Shown: one piece after another, positions 46,801-58,400 of the stretch
Numbering within the stretch: position 1 is the first letter of the stretch
Layout of the letters: the number at the start of each line of letters is the position of its first letter
Assembly: GCA_958298945.1 (NCBI GenBank)
Contig: OY282608.1
Location: forward strand, 14,299,933-14,363,932
Length of the DNA: 64,000 nucleotides
Direction: 5' to 3'
From: Atherix ibis
Lineage: Eukaryota > Arthropoda > Insecta > Diptera > Athericidae
Position numbers and translations under genes: made by a program
The notes under the pieces: model-generated
Databases searched by the model: none
What the model was told of the DNA's origin: nothing
Seen by the model: only the letters and a program-made list of their open reading frames with translations

Positions 46801-49800
46801 TTGTTGGTTTGTTGGTTTGTTGGTTTGTTGCTTTGTTGGTTTGTTGGTTTGTTGGTTTGTTGGTTTGTTGGTTTGTTGGTTTATTTATTTGTTGGTTTTT
46901 TAGTTTGTTGGTTTATTGGTTTGTTGGTGTGTTGGTTTGTTGGTTACTTGGTTTGTTGGTTTGTTGGTTTGTTGGTTTTTTGGTTAGTTGGCTTTTTGGT
47001 TTGTTGGTTTGTTGGTTTGTTGGTTTATTGGTTTGTTGGTTTGTTGGTTTGTTTGTTTGTTTGTTTGTTAGTTTGTTGGTTTATTCGTTTGTTGGTTTGT
47101 TCGTTTGTTGGTTTGTTGGTTTGTTGGTTTGTTGGTTTTTTCGTTTGTTGGCTTGTTGTTTTGTTGGTTTGTTGGTTTGTTGGTTTGTTGGTTTGCTGGT
47201 TTGTTTGTTTGTTGGTTTGTTGGTTTGTTGGTTTGTTGGTTTGTTGGTTTATTTGTTTTTTGGTTTGTTGGTTTGTTGGCTTGTTGGTTTGTGTGTTTGT
47301 TGGTTTGTTGGTTTGTTAGTTTGTTGGTTTGTTGGTTTGTTCGTTTGTTGTTTTGTTGGTTTGTTGGTTTGTTGGCTTGTTGGTTTGTTGGTTTGTTGGC
47401 TTGTTGGCTTGTTGGTTTGTTGGTCTGTTGGTTTTTTGGTTTGTTGGTTTGTTGGTTTGTTGGTTTGTTGGTTTGTTGGCTTGTTGGCTTGTTGGCTTGT
47501 TGGTTTCTTGGTTTGTTGGTTTGTTGGCTTTTTGGTTTGTAGGTTTGTTGGTTTGTTGGTTTGTTGGTTTTATGGTTTGTTCGTTTGTTGGTTTGTTGGT
47601 TTGTTGGTTTGTTGGTTTGTTGGCTTGTTGGTTTGTTGGTTTGTTGGCTTGTTGGTTTGTTGGTTTGTTGGTTTGTTGGCTTGTTGGTTTGTTGGCTTGT
47701 TGGCTTGTTGGTTTGTTGGTTTGTTGGTGTATTGGTTTGTTGGTTTATTGGTTTATTGGTTTTTTTGTTTGTTGGCTTGTTGGTTTGTTGGTTTGTTGGT
47801 TTGTTGGCTTGTTGGTTTGTTTGTTTGTTGGTTTGTTCGTTTGTTCGTTTGTTATTTTGTTGGTTTGTTGGCTTGGTGGTTTGTTGGTTTGTTGGTTTGT
47901 TGGTTTGTTGGTTTGTTCGTTTGTTGGTTTGTTGGCTTGTTGGTTTGTTGGTTTGTTGGTTTATTTGTTTGTTGGTTTGTTTTTTTGTTGGTTTGTTGGC
48001 TTGTTGATTTGTTAGTTTGTTGGTTTGTCGGTTTGTTGGTTTGTTTGTTTGTTGGTTTGTTGGCTTGTTGGTTTGTTGGCTTGTTGGTTTGTTGGTTTGT
48101 TGGTTTGTTGGTTTTTTGGTTTGTTGGTTTGTTGGTTTGTTGGTTTGTTGGTTTGTTGGTTTGTTGGTTTGTTGATTTTTTGGTGTGTTGGTTTGTTGGT
48201 TTGATGATTTGTTCGTTTGCTGGTTTGTTGGTTTGTGGTTTGTTGGTTTGTTCGTTTGTTGGTTTGTTGGTTTGTTGGTCGGTTGGTTTGTTGGTTTGTT
48301 GGTTTGTTGGTTTGTTGGTTTGTTGGCTTGTTGTCTTGTTGGTTTGTTGGTTTGTTGGTTTGTTGGTTTGTTGGTTTGTTGGTTTGTTGGTTTCTTGGCT
48401 TGTTGGCTTGTTGGTTTGTTGGTTTGTTGGTTTGTTGGTTCCTTGGTTTGTTTGTTTGTTGGTTTGTTGGTTTGTTCGTTTGTTGGCTTGTTGGTTTGTT
48501 GGTTTGTTGGTCTGTTGGTTTGTTGGTTTGTTGGTTTGTTGGTTTGTTCGTTTCTTGGCTTGTTGGTTTGTTGGCTTGTTGGTTTGTTGGCTTGTTGGTT
48601 TCTTGGTTTGTTGGTTTGTTGGTTTGTTGGCTTGTTGGTTTGTTTGTTTGTTGGTTTGTTTGTTACTTGATTTGTTGGTTTGTTGGTTTGTTGGCTTGTT
48701 GGTTTGTTGGTTTGTTGGTTTGTTCGTTTGTTGGTATATTGGTTTGTTGGTTTGTTGGCTTGTTGGCTTGTTGGTTTGTTGGTTTGTTCGTTTGTTGGTA
48801 TGTTGGTTTGTTGGTTTGTCGGCTTGTTTGCTTGTTGGTTTGTTGGTTGGTTGGTTTGTTGGTTTGTTGGTTTGTTGGTTTGTTGGTTTGTTGGTTTGTT
48901 GGTTTGTTGGTTTGTTGGTTTGTGGGTTTGTTGGCTTGTTGGCTTGTTGGTTTGTTTGTTTGTTGGCTTGTTGGTTTGTTGGCTTTTTGGTTTGTTGGTT
49001 TGTTGGCTTGTTGGTTTGTTGCCTTGTTGGCTTGTTGGTTTGTTGGTTTGTTGGTTTGTTGGTTTGTTGGTTTGTTCGTTTGTTGGTTTGTTGGTTTGTT
49101 TGTTTGTTGGTTTTTTGGTTTGTTGGCTTGTTGGTTTGTTGGTTTGTTCGTTTATTGGTTTGTCCTTTTGTTGGTTTGTTGGTTTGTTCGTTTGTTGGTT
49201 TGTTGGTTTGTTGGTTTGTTGGTTTGTTCGTTTGTTGGTTTGTTTGTTTGTTCATTTGTTGGTTTGTTTGTTTGTTGGTTTGTTGGTTTGTTGGTTTGTT
49301 GGTTTGTTGGCTTGTTGGTTTGTTGGTTTGTTGGTTTGTTTGTTTGTTGGTTTATTGGTTTGTTGGCTTGTTGGTTTGTTGGTTTGGTGGCTTGTTGGTT
49401 TGTTGGTTTGTTTGTTTTTTGGTTTGTTGACTTGTTGGTTTGTTGGTTTGTTGGCTTGTTGGTTTGTTGGTTTGTTAGTTTGTTGGTTTGTCCGTTTGTT
49501 GGTTTGTTTGCTTGTTGATTTGTTCGTTTGTTGGCTTGTTTGTTTGTTGGCTTGTTGGTTTGTTGGTTTGTTGGTTTGTTGGTTTGTTGGTTTGTTGGCT
49601 TGTTCGTTGGTTGGTTTGTTGGTTTGTTCGTTTGTTGGATTGTTGGTCTGTTGGTTTTTTGGTTTGTTGGTTTGTTCGTTTGTTGGTTTGTTGGTTTGTT
49701 GGTTGGTTTGTTTGTTTGTTCGTTTGTTAGTTTGTTGGTTTGTTGGCTTGTTGGTTTGTTGGTTTGTTGGATTGTTGGTTTGTTGGTTTGTTGGTTTGTT

Positions 49801-50920
49801 GGTTTGTTGGTTTGTTGGTTTGTTCGTTTGTTGGTTTGTTGCTTTGTTGGTTTGTTGGTTTGTTGTCTTGTTGGCTTGTTGGTTTATTGGTTTGTTTGTT
49901 TGATGGTTACTTGGTTTATTTGTTTGTTGGTTTGTTGGTTTGTTGGTTTGTTGGTTTGTTGGTTTGTTGGTTTGTTGGTTTGTTGGTTTGTTGGTTTGTT
50001 GGTTTGTTGGCTTGTTGGTTTGTTCGTTTGTTGGCTTGTTTGTTTGTTGGTTTTTTGGTTTGTTGGTTTGTTCGTTTGTTGGTTTGTTTGTTTGTTCGTT
50101 TGTTGGTTTGTTGGTTTGTTTGCTTGTTGGTTTGTTGGTTTGTTGGTTTGTTGGTTTGTTTGTTTGTTGGTTTGTTGGTTTGTTGGTTTGTTGGTTTGTT
50201 GGTTTGTTGGTTTGTTGGTTTGTTGGTTTGTTGGTTTGTTGGCTTGTTGGTTTGTTGGTTTGTTGATTTCTTGATTTGCTGGTTTGTTGGTTTGTTGGTT
50301 TGTTGGTTTGTTGGTTTGTTGGTTTGTTCGTTTGTTGGTTTGTTTGTTTGTTGGTTTGTTTGTTTGTTGGTTTGTTCGTTTGTTGGTTTGTTGGTTACTT
50401 GGTTTGTTGGTTTGTTGGTTTGTTGGTTTGTTGGTTTGTTAATTTGTTGGTTTATTTGTTTCTTGGTTTGTTGGTTTGTTGGTTTGTTGGTTTGTTGGTT
50501 TGTCGGTTTATTTGTTTATTGGTTTGTTCGTTTGTTGTTTTGTTGGTTTGTTGGTTTGTTTGTTTGCTGGTTTGTTTGTTTGTTAATTGGTTCGTTTGTT
50601 GGTTTGTTGGTTACTTGGTTTGTTGGTTTGTTGGTTTGTTGGCATGTTGGTTGGTTGGTTAATTGGTTTGTTGGTTTGTTGGTTTTTTGGTTTATTGGTT
50701 TGTTAGTTTGTTGGTTTGTTTGTTTGCTCGTTTTTTTGTTTGTTGGTTTCTTGATTTGTTGGCTTGTTGGTTTGTTGGTTTGTGGGTTTGTTGGTTTGTT
50801 GGTTTGTTGTTTTGTTGGCTTGTTGGCTTGTTGGTTTATTTGTTTGTTGGTTTGTTGGTTTGTTATTTTGTTGGTTTGTTGGTTTGTTTGTGTGTTGGTT
50901 TGTTGGTTTGTCGGTTTGTT
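46801..50920 (+). repeat. Octamer array without recognised large repeat
   Basis: The same GGTTTGTT units with variants, but I could not align blocks longer than about 100 bp to one another or to other parts of the window. Variant units such as GGTCGGTTGG (near 48278), GGTATATTGG (near 48733) and TTAATTGGTTCG (near 50583) appear single. This looks like the most diverged part of the left arm by inspection. Confidence 0.6.
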
Positions 50921-51016
50921 GTTTTGTTGGTTTGTTTGGTTGTTGGTTTGTTCGATTGTTGGTTTGTTGGTTACTTGGTTTGTTGGTTTTTTGATTTGTT
51001 GGTTTGTTGGTTTGTT
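50921..51016 (+). repeat. 96-bp tandem repeat, copy 1
   Basis: Contains GTTTTGTT, a TTTGGTTG unit, CGATTGTT, GGTTACTT and GGTTTTTTGATTTG in this order; all recur 96 bp on. 96 is twelve octamers. Confidence 0.88.
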
Positions 51017-51112
51017 GTTTTGTTGGTTTGTTTGGTTGTTGGTTTGTTCGATTGTTGGTTTGTCGGTTACTTGGTTTGTTGGTTTTTTGATTTGTTGGCT
51101 TGTTGGCTTGTT
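51017..51112 (+). repeat. 96-bp tandem repeat, copy 2
   Basis: Copy of 50921-51016 with three single T-to-C differences (a TGTCGG unit and two GGCTTGTT units). Confidence 0.88.
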
Positions 51113-52123
51113 GGTTTGTTGGTTTGTTGGATTGTTGGTTTGTTGGTTTTTTGGCTTGTCGGTTTCTTGGTTTGTTGGTTTGTTGGTTTGTTATCTTGTT
51201 GGTTTGTTAGTTTATTCGTTTTTTGGCTTGTTGGCTTATTGTTTTGTTGGTTTGTTCGTTTGCTGGTTTGTTGGTTTGTTCGTTTGGTGGTTTGTTGGTT
51301 TGTTGGTTTGTTGGTTTGTTGGTTTGTTGGTTTGTTGGTTTGTTGGTTTGTTTGTTTGTTGGTTTGTTCTTTTGTTGGCTTGTTGGTTTGTTGGCTTGTT
51401 GGCTTGTTGGCTTGTTGGTTTGTTGGTTTATTGGTTTGTTGGTTTGTTGGTTTGTTGGTTTGTTGGTTTGTTGGTTTGTTGGTTTGTGGGTTTGTTGGTT
51501 TATTTATTTGTTGGTTTGTTGGTTTGTTGATTTGTATGTTTGTTGTTTTGTTGGTTTGTTGGTTTGTTGTTTACTTGGTTTGTTGGTTTGTTGGTTTGGT
51601 GGTTTGTTGGTTTGTTGGTTTGTTGGTTTGTTGGTTTGTTAGTTTGTTGGTTTGTTGGTTTGTTGGTTTGTTGGTTTATTGGTTTGTTGGCTTCTTGGCT
51701 TGTTGGTTAGTTGGTTTGTTGGTTTGTTGGTTTGTTGGTTTGTTGGTTTTTTGGTTTGTTGGTTTGTTGGTTTGTTGGTTTGTTGGCTTGTTGGCTTGTT
51801 GGTTTGTTGGTTTGTTGACTTGTTGGATAGTTAGTTTGTTAGTTTGTTGGCTTGTTGGTTACTTGGTTTGTTGGTTTATTGTTTTGTTGGCTTGTTGGTT
51901 TATTGGTTTGTTGGTTTGTTTGTTTGTTGGCTTGTTGGCTTTTTTGTTTGTTGGTTTGTTGGTTTGTTGGTTTTTTAATTTGTTGGCTTGTTGGTTTGTT
52001 GGTTTGTTGGTTTGTTGGTTTGTTGGTTTGTTGGTTTGTTCGTTTGTTGGTTTTTTGGTTTGTTAGTTAGTTGGTTTATTTGTTTGTTCGTTTGTTGGCT
52101 TGTTGGTTTGTTGGCTTGTTGGT
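51113..52123 (+). repeat. Octamer array next to the switch
   Basis: Irregular array rich in GGCTTGTT and in units that create TTAG or TTGA (for example near 51826-51842). I found no higher-order copy of it elsewhere and no mirror copy beyond 52124. Confidence 0.65.
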
Positions 52124-52140
52124 AACAAACCACCAAATCA
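52111..52140. other. Polarity switch of the satellite (head-to-head junction)
   Basis: The last GT units end with TTGTTGGT at 52116-52123 and the first AC unit starts AACAAACC at 52124. TTGTT (52116-52120), GGT (52121-52123) and AACAA (52124-52128) form a 5-bp stem with a 3-nt loop. Allowing one C/A mismatch extends it to GG/CC at 52113-52114 and 52130-52131. The next bases, ACCAAATC at 52132-52139, are an irregular unit. Such a stem is expected from almost any GT-to-AC junction, so it is weak evidence of mechanism. The arms are not mirror images: the order of variant units differs within the first 30 bases on each side. Confidence 0.95.
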
Positions 52141-52910
52141 ACAAACCAACAAGCCAATAAACCAACAAGCCAACAAACCAATAAACCAACAAACCAACAA
52201 ACTAACAAAGCAACAAGCCAACAAGCCAACAAACCAACAAGCCAACAAACCAACAAGCCAACAAACAAACTAACCAACAAACAAACAAATCAACAAACCA
52301 ACAAATGAACAAACCAACAAACCAACAAATGAACAAACCAACAAATGAACAAACGCACAAAATAACAAACGGACAAACCAACAAACCAACAAAGCAACAA
52401 GCCAACAAACCAACAATCCAACAACCCAACAAACCAACAAACGAACAAACCAACAAACCAACAAACCAACAAACCAACAAAAGAACAAACCAACAAACCC
52501 ACAAAGCAACAAACCAACAAATCAACAAACCAAGAAACCAAAAAACCAACAAACCAACAAACCAACAAACCAACAAACGAACTAACCAACAAACCAACAA
52601 ACGAACAAACCAACAAACCAATAAATCAAGTAACCAACAAACCAACAAACCAACAAACCAATAAGCCAACAAACCAACAAACCAACAAACCAACAAACCA
52701 ATAAAACAACAAACTAAAAAACCAACCAACCAAAAAACCAACAAACCAACAAACCAACAAGCCAACCAACCAACAAACCAACAAACCAACAAACCAAGTA
52801 ACCAACAAATCAACAAACGTACAAACAAACAAACCAACAAGCCAACAAGCCAACAAGCCAACAAACCAACAAGCCAACAAGCCAACAAACCAACGAACCA
52901 ACAAACAAAC

Positions 52911-53910
52911 AAATGAACAAACGAACAAACGAACAAATCAACAAACCAACAAACCAACAAACCAACAAACCAACAAACCAACAAACCAACAAACCAACAA
53001 ACGAACAAATGAACAAACGAACAAACGAACAAATCAACAAACCAACAAACCAACAAACCAACAAACCAACAAACCAACAATTCAACAAGCCAACAAACCA
53101 ACAAACCAACAAGCCAACAACCCAACAAACCAACAAACCAACAAACCAACAAGCCAACAAACGAACAAACGAACAAACGAACAAACCAACAAACCAACAA
53201 ACCAACAAGCCAACAAACCAACAAGCCAACAAACGAACAAAGGAACAAACCAACAAACCAACAAACCAACAAACCAACAAGCCAACGAACCAACAAACTA
53301 ACAAACCAACAAACCAACAAACTAACAAACGAACAAACCAACAAGCCAACACACCAAAAAACGAACAAACAAACAAACCAACAAACGGACAAACCAACAA
53401 ACAAACAAACCAACAAACCGACAAACCAACAAACCAACAAACCCACAAACCAAAAAGCCAACAAGCCAACAAATTAACAAACGAACAAACCAACAAACCA
53501 ACAAACCAACAAACCAACAAAACAACAAGCCCAGAAACCAACAAACCAACAAACCAACAAACCAACAAACCAACGAACGAACAAACCAACAAACCAACAA
53601 ACCAACAAACCAACAAACCAACAAACCAACAAACGAACAAACAAACAAACCAAGAATCCAAAAAACCAACAAACCAATAAACCAAGTAACGAACAAACCA
53701 ACAAACGAACAAACCAACAAACCAACTAGCCAAGAAGGCAACAAACCAACAAGCCAACAAACCAACAAGCAAACAAACGAACAAATGAACAAACCAACAA
53801 ACCAACAAACCAACAAACCAACAAGCCAACAAGCGAACAAACCAACAAACCAACAAACCAACAAACCAACAAGCCAACAAGCCAACAAACCAACGAACCA
53901 ACAAACAAAC
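52911..53910 (-). repeat. Higher-order repeat H, copy 1 (about 1.0 kb)
   Basis: AAATGAAC at 52911 recurs at 53911 and 54919. CTAGCCAAGAAGGC at 53726 recurs at 54734. Spacing is 1000 bp at the left and exactly 1008 bp (42 times 24) from about 53322. Confidence 0.87.
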
Positions 53911-54918
53911 AAATGAACAAACGAACAAACGAACAAATCAAAAAACCAACAAACCAACAAACCAACAAACCAACAAACCAACAAACGAACAAATGAACAA
54001 ACGAACAAACGAACAATTTAACAAACCAACAAACCAACAAACCAACAAACCAACAAACCAACAATTCAACAAGCCAACAAACCTACAAACCAACAAGCCA
54101 ACAAACCAACAAACCAACAAGCCAACAACCCAACAAACCAACAAACCAACAAACCAACAAGCCAACAAACGAACAAACGAACAAACGAACAAACCAACAA
54201 ACCAACAAACCAACAAGCCAACAAACCAACAAGCCAACAAACGAACAAAGGAACAAACCAACAAACCAACAAACCAACAAACCAACAAGCCAACGAACCA
54301 ACAAACTAACAAACCAACAAACCAACAAACTAACAAACGAACAAACCAACAAGCCAACACACCAAAAAACGAACAAACAAACAAACCAACAAACGGACAA
54401 ACCAACAAACAAACAAACCAACAAACCGACAAACCAACAAACCAACAAACCCACAAACCAAAAAGCCAACAAGCCAACAAATTAACAAACGAACAAACCA
54501 ACAAACCAACAAACCAACAAACCAACAAAACAACAAGCCCAGAAACCAACAAACCAACAAACCAACAAACCAACAAACCAACGAACGAACAAACCAACAA
54601 ACCAACAAACCAACAAACCAACAAACTAACAAACCAACAAACGAACAAACAAACAAACCAAGAATCCAAAAAACCAACAAACCAATAAACCAAGTAACGA
54701 ACAAACCAACAAACGAACAAACCAACAAACCAACTAGCCAAGAAGGCAACAAACCAACAAGCCAACAAACCAACAAGCAAACAAACGAACAAATGAACAA
54801 ACCAACAAACCAACAAACCAACAAACCAACAAGCCAACAAGCGAACAAACCAACAAACCAACAAACCAACAAACCAACAAGCCAACAAGCCAACAAACCA
54901 ACGAACCAACAAACAAAC
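53911..54918 (-). repeat. Higher-order repeat H, copy 2 (1008 bp)
   Basis: Tandem copy of 52911-53910. The stretch 54330-55016 gives the same 228-residue reverse translation as 53322-54008. A third partial copy starts at 54919 and holds to about 55100. Confidence 0.9.
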
Positions 54919-56830
54919 AAATGAACAAACGAACAAACGAACAAATCAAAAAACCAACAAACCAACAAACCAACAAACCAACAAACCAACAAACGAACAA
55001 ATGAACAAACGAACAAACGAACAATTTAACAAACCAACAAACCAACAAACCAACAAACCAACAAACCAACAATTCAACAAGCCAACAAACCTACAAACCA
55101 ACAAGCCAACAAACCAACAAACCAACAAACCAACAAACCAACAAGCCAACAAACGAACAAACGAACAAACGAACAAACCAACAAACCAACAAGCAAACAA
55201 ACCAACAAGCCAACAAATCAACAAGCCAACAAACGAACAAAGGAACAAACCAACAAACCAACAAACCAACAAACCAACAAGCCAACGAACCAACAAACCA
55301 ACAAACCAACAAACCAAGTAACCAACAAATCAACAAACGTACAAACAAACAAACCAACAAGCCAACAAGCCAACAAGCCAACAAACCAACAAACCAACAA
55401 ACCAACAAGCCAACAAACGAACAAACGAACAAACGAACAAACGAACAAACGAACAAACCAATAAACCAATAAACCAACAAGCCAACAAACCAACAACCCA
55501 ACAAATCAACAAGCCAACAAACGAACAAAGGAACAAACCAACAAACCAACAAACCAACAAGCCAACGAACCAACAAACCAACAAACCAACAAACCAACAA
55601 ACCAACAAACCAACAAACGAACCAACCAACAAGCCAACACACCAAAAAACGAACAAACAAACAAACCAACAAACGTACAAACCAACAAACAAACAAACCA
55701 ACAAACCGACAAACCAACAAACCAACAAACCAACAAACCAAAAAGCCAACAAGCCAACAAATTAACAAACGAACAAACCAACAAACCAACAAACCAACAA
55801 ATCAACAAACCAACAAAACAACAAGCCCAGAAACCAACAAACCAACAAACCAACAAACCAACAAACCAACGAACGAACAAACCAACAAACCAACAAACCA
55901 ACAAACCAACAAACCAACAAACGAACAAACAAACAAACCAACAAACCAAAAAACCAACAAAACAATAAACCAAGTAACGATTAAACTAACAAACGAACAA
56001 ACCAACAAACCAACTAGCCAAGAAGGCAACAAACCAACAAGCCAACAAACCAACAAGCAAACAAACGAACAAATGAACAAACCAACAAACCAACAAACCA
56101 ACAAACCAACAAGCCAACAAGCGAACAAACCAACAAACCAACAAACCAACAAACCAACAAACCAAAAAAACCAACAAACAAACAGACCAACAAGCCAATA
56201 AACCAAAACACCAACAAACCAACAAACCAAGTAACCAACAAACCAACAAACGAACAAACCAACAAACCAACAAACCAACAAGCCAACAAACCAACAAGCC
56301 AACAAACCAACAAGCCAACAAACGACCAAACGAACAAACCATTAAACCAACAAACCAACAAACTAACAAGCCAACAAACAAACAAACCAACAAACGAACA
56401 AACCAACAAACCAACAAAGCAACAAACCAACAAGCCAACAAGCCCACAAACCAACAAGCCAACAAACGAACAAACCAAAAAACCAACAAACCAACAAACC
56501 AACAAACCAACAAACCAACAAACCAACAAACCAACAAACCAACAAACCAACAAACCAACAAACCAACAAACCAACATACCAACAAACCAAAAAACCATCA
56601 AACCAACAAACCAACAAACCAACAAACTAACAAGCCAATAAACCAAAAAACCAACAAACCAACAAACAAACAAACCAACAAACCAACAAACCAGCAAACC
56701 AACAAGCCAACAAGCCAACAAACTAACAAGCCAACAAATTAACAAACCAACAAACCAACAAACCAACAAGCCAACAAACCAACAAACGAACAACCCAAGA
56801 AACCAATAAGCCAACAAACCAACAAACCAA
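54280..56830 (-). repeat. 7170-bp recurrence, first occurrence
   Basis: Every landmark compared recurs at exactly 7170 bp: CTAGC at 54734 and 56014 (to 61904 and 63184), AAATGAAC at 54919 (to 62089), CATACC at 56575 (to 63745) and CAACCCAAGA at 56791 (to 63961). The left limit is the first mismatch near 54275. Confidence 0.93.
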
Positions 56831-58400
56831 CAAGCCAACAAACCAACAAACCAACAAACGAACAAACAAACAAACAAACAAACCAACAAAAGAACAAACC
56901 AACAAACAAACAAACCAACAAACGAACAAACCAACAAACGAACCAACCAACAAACCAACAAACCAACAAACCAACAAACAAGAAACCAACAAACCAACAA
57001 ACCAACAAGCCAACAAACCAACAAACCATCAAACCAACAAACCAACAAACCAACAAACCAACAAGCCAACAAACCAACAAACCAACAAACCAACAAACCA
57101 ACAAACGAACTAACCAACAAACTAACAAACAAACAAACCAACAAACCAATAAACCAAGTAACCAACAAACCAACAAACCAATAAACCAAGAAGCGAACAA
57201 ACCAACAAACCAACAAGCCACCAAACCAACAAACCAACAAACCAACAAACCAACAAACCAACAAACCAACAAACCAACAAACCAACAAACCAAAAAACTT
57301 ACAAACCAACAAACCAACAAACCAACATACCAACAAACCAAAAAACCATCAAACCAACAAACGAACAAACCAACAAACCAACAAGCCAATAAACCAAAAA
57401 ACCAACAAACCAACAAACAAACAAACCAACAAACCAACAAACCAACAAACCAACAAACCAACAAGCCAACAAACCAACAAGCCAACAAACCAACAAACCA
57501 ACAAACGAACAAACAAACAAGCCAACAAACCAACAAACGAACAAACCAACAAACCAACAAACAAACAAACCAACAAACGAACAAACCAACAAACGAACAA
57601 ACCAACAAACCAACAAAGCAACAAACAAGAAACCAACAAACCAACAAACCAACAAACCAACAAGCCAACAAACCAACAAACCATCAAACCAACAAACCAA
57701 CAAACCAACAAACCAACAAACGAACAAACAAACAAACCAACAACCAACAAACCAACAAACAAAAAAACCAACAAACCAACAAACCAACAAGCCAACAAAC
57801 CAACAAACCAAGTAACCACCAAACCAACAAACCAACAAGCCAATAAACCAACAAACCAACAAACGAACAAACAAACAAACCAACAAACGAACAAACCAAC
57901 AAACCAACAAACAAACAAACAAACAAACGAACAAACGAACAAACAAACAAACCAACAAACAAACAAGCCAACAAACCAATAAACCAACAAACGAACAAAC
58001 GAACAAACGAACAAACAAACAAACCAACAAACCAACAAACCAACAAACCAACAAATCAACAAACCAACAAACAACAAACCAACAAACAAACAAACCAACA
58101 AACCAACAAACAAACAAACCAACAAACCAACAAACCAACAAACCAACAAACCAAGAAACCAACAAACTAACAAACAAACAAGCCAACAAACCAATAAACC
58201 AACAAACAAACAAACCAACAAACCAACAAACCAACAAACAAACAAACCAACAAACCAACAAACCAACAAACCAACAAACCAACAAACCAACAAGCCAACA
58301 AACCAACAAGCCAACAAACCAACAAACCAACTAACGAACAAACGAACAAACGAACAAACGAACAAACCAACAAACCAACAAACCAACAAACCAAAAAACC
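55725..58400 (-). repeat. Higher-order repeat I, copy 1 (about 2.68 kb)
   Basis: A run of five A at 55740 recurs at 58417, and CTAGC at 56014 recurs at 58691, both at exactly 2677 bp. Inside, CATACC at 56575 and 57325 marks a sub-repeat of about 750 bp, again present in copy 2 at 59252 and 59995. Confidence 0.87.

Larger units (their letters stand above)
1..52123 (+). repeat. Octamer satellite, left arm, (GGTTTGTT)n
   Basis: The sequence reads GGTTTGTT head to tail with no unique insert over 52 kb. The consensus has three G and five T, so A and C appear only in variant units. Common variants are CGTTTGTT, TGTTTGTT, GGCTTGTT, GGTTTATT, GGTTTCTT, GGTTTTTT, AGTTTGTT and the double change GGTTACTT. 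Some units are short or long by a base, for example at 3203 and 4612, and shift the phase. I found no coding region, RNA gene, transposon end or other gene-like feature in it. Large satellites of this kind are typical of eukaryotic heterochromatin; the chromosome location is unknown. The array continues past the window's left edge. Confidence 0.98.

Noticed and set aside
47852..49255. Reverse-strand open frame of 467 codons rich in Lys, Asn, Gln, Pro and Thr (and similar ones at 6870-7853, 9932-10426, 58769-59299)
   Set aside because: It looks like a low-complexity prion-like protein, but it is the complement-strand reading of the same octamer and runs opposite to equally open forward frames.
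4..51530. Dozens of long forward open frames giving LVCWFVGL-type proteins (for example 9461-13618, 46209-49430, 9333-12206)
   Set aside because: They overlap in all three frames, start mostly at TTG inside the octamer, have no ribosome site, domain, signal or unique sequence, and end wherever a variant happens to make TAG, TGA or TAA. The octamer periodicity explains them fully.
52090..52160. Large palindrome or perfect inverted repeat centred on the switch
   Set aside because: Comparing the outward order of variant units from 52123 shows different orders on the two sides; only a short stem of 5 (or 8 with a mismatch) pairs is present.
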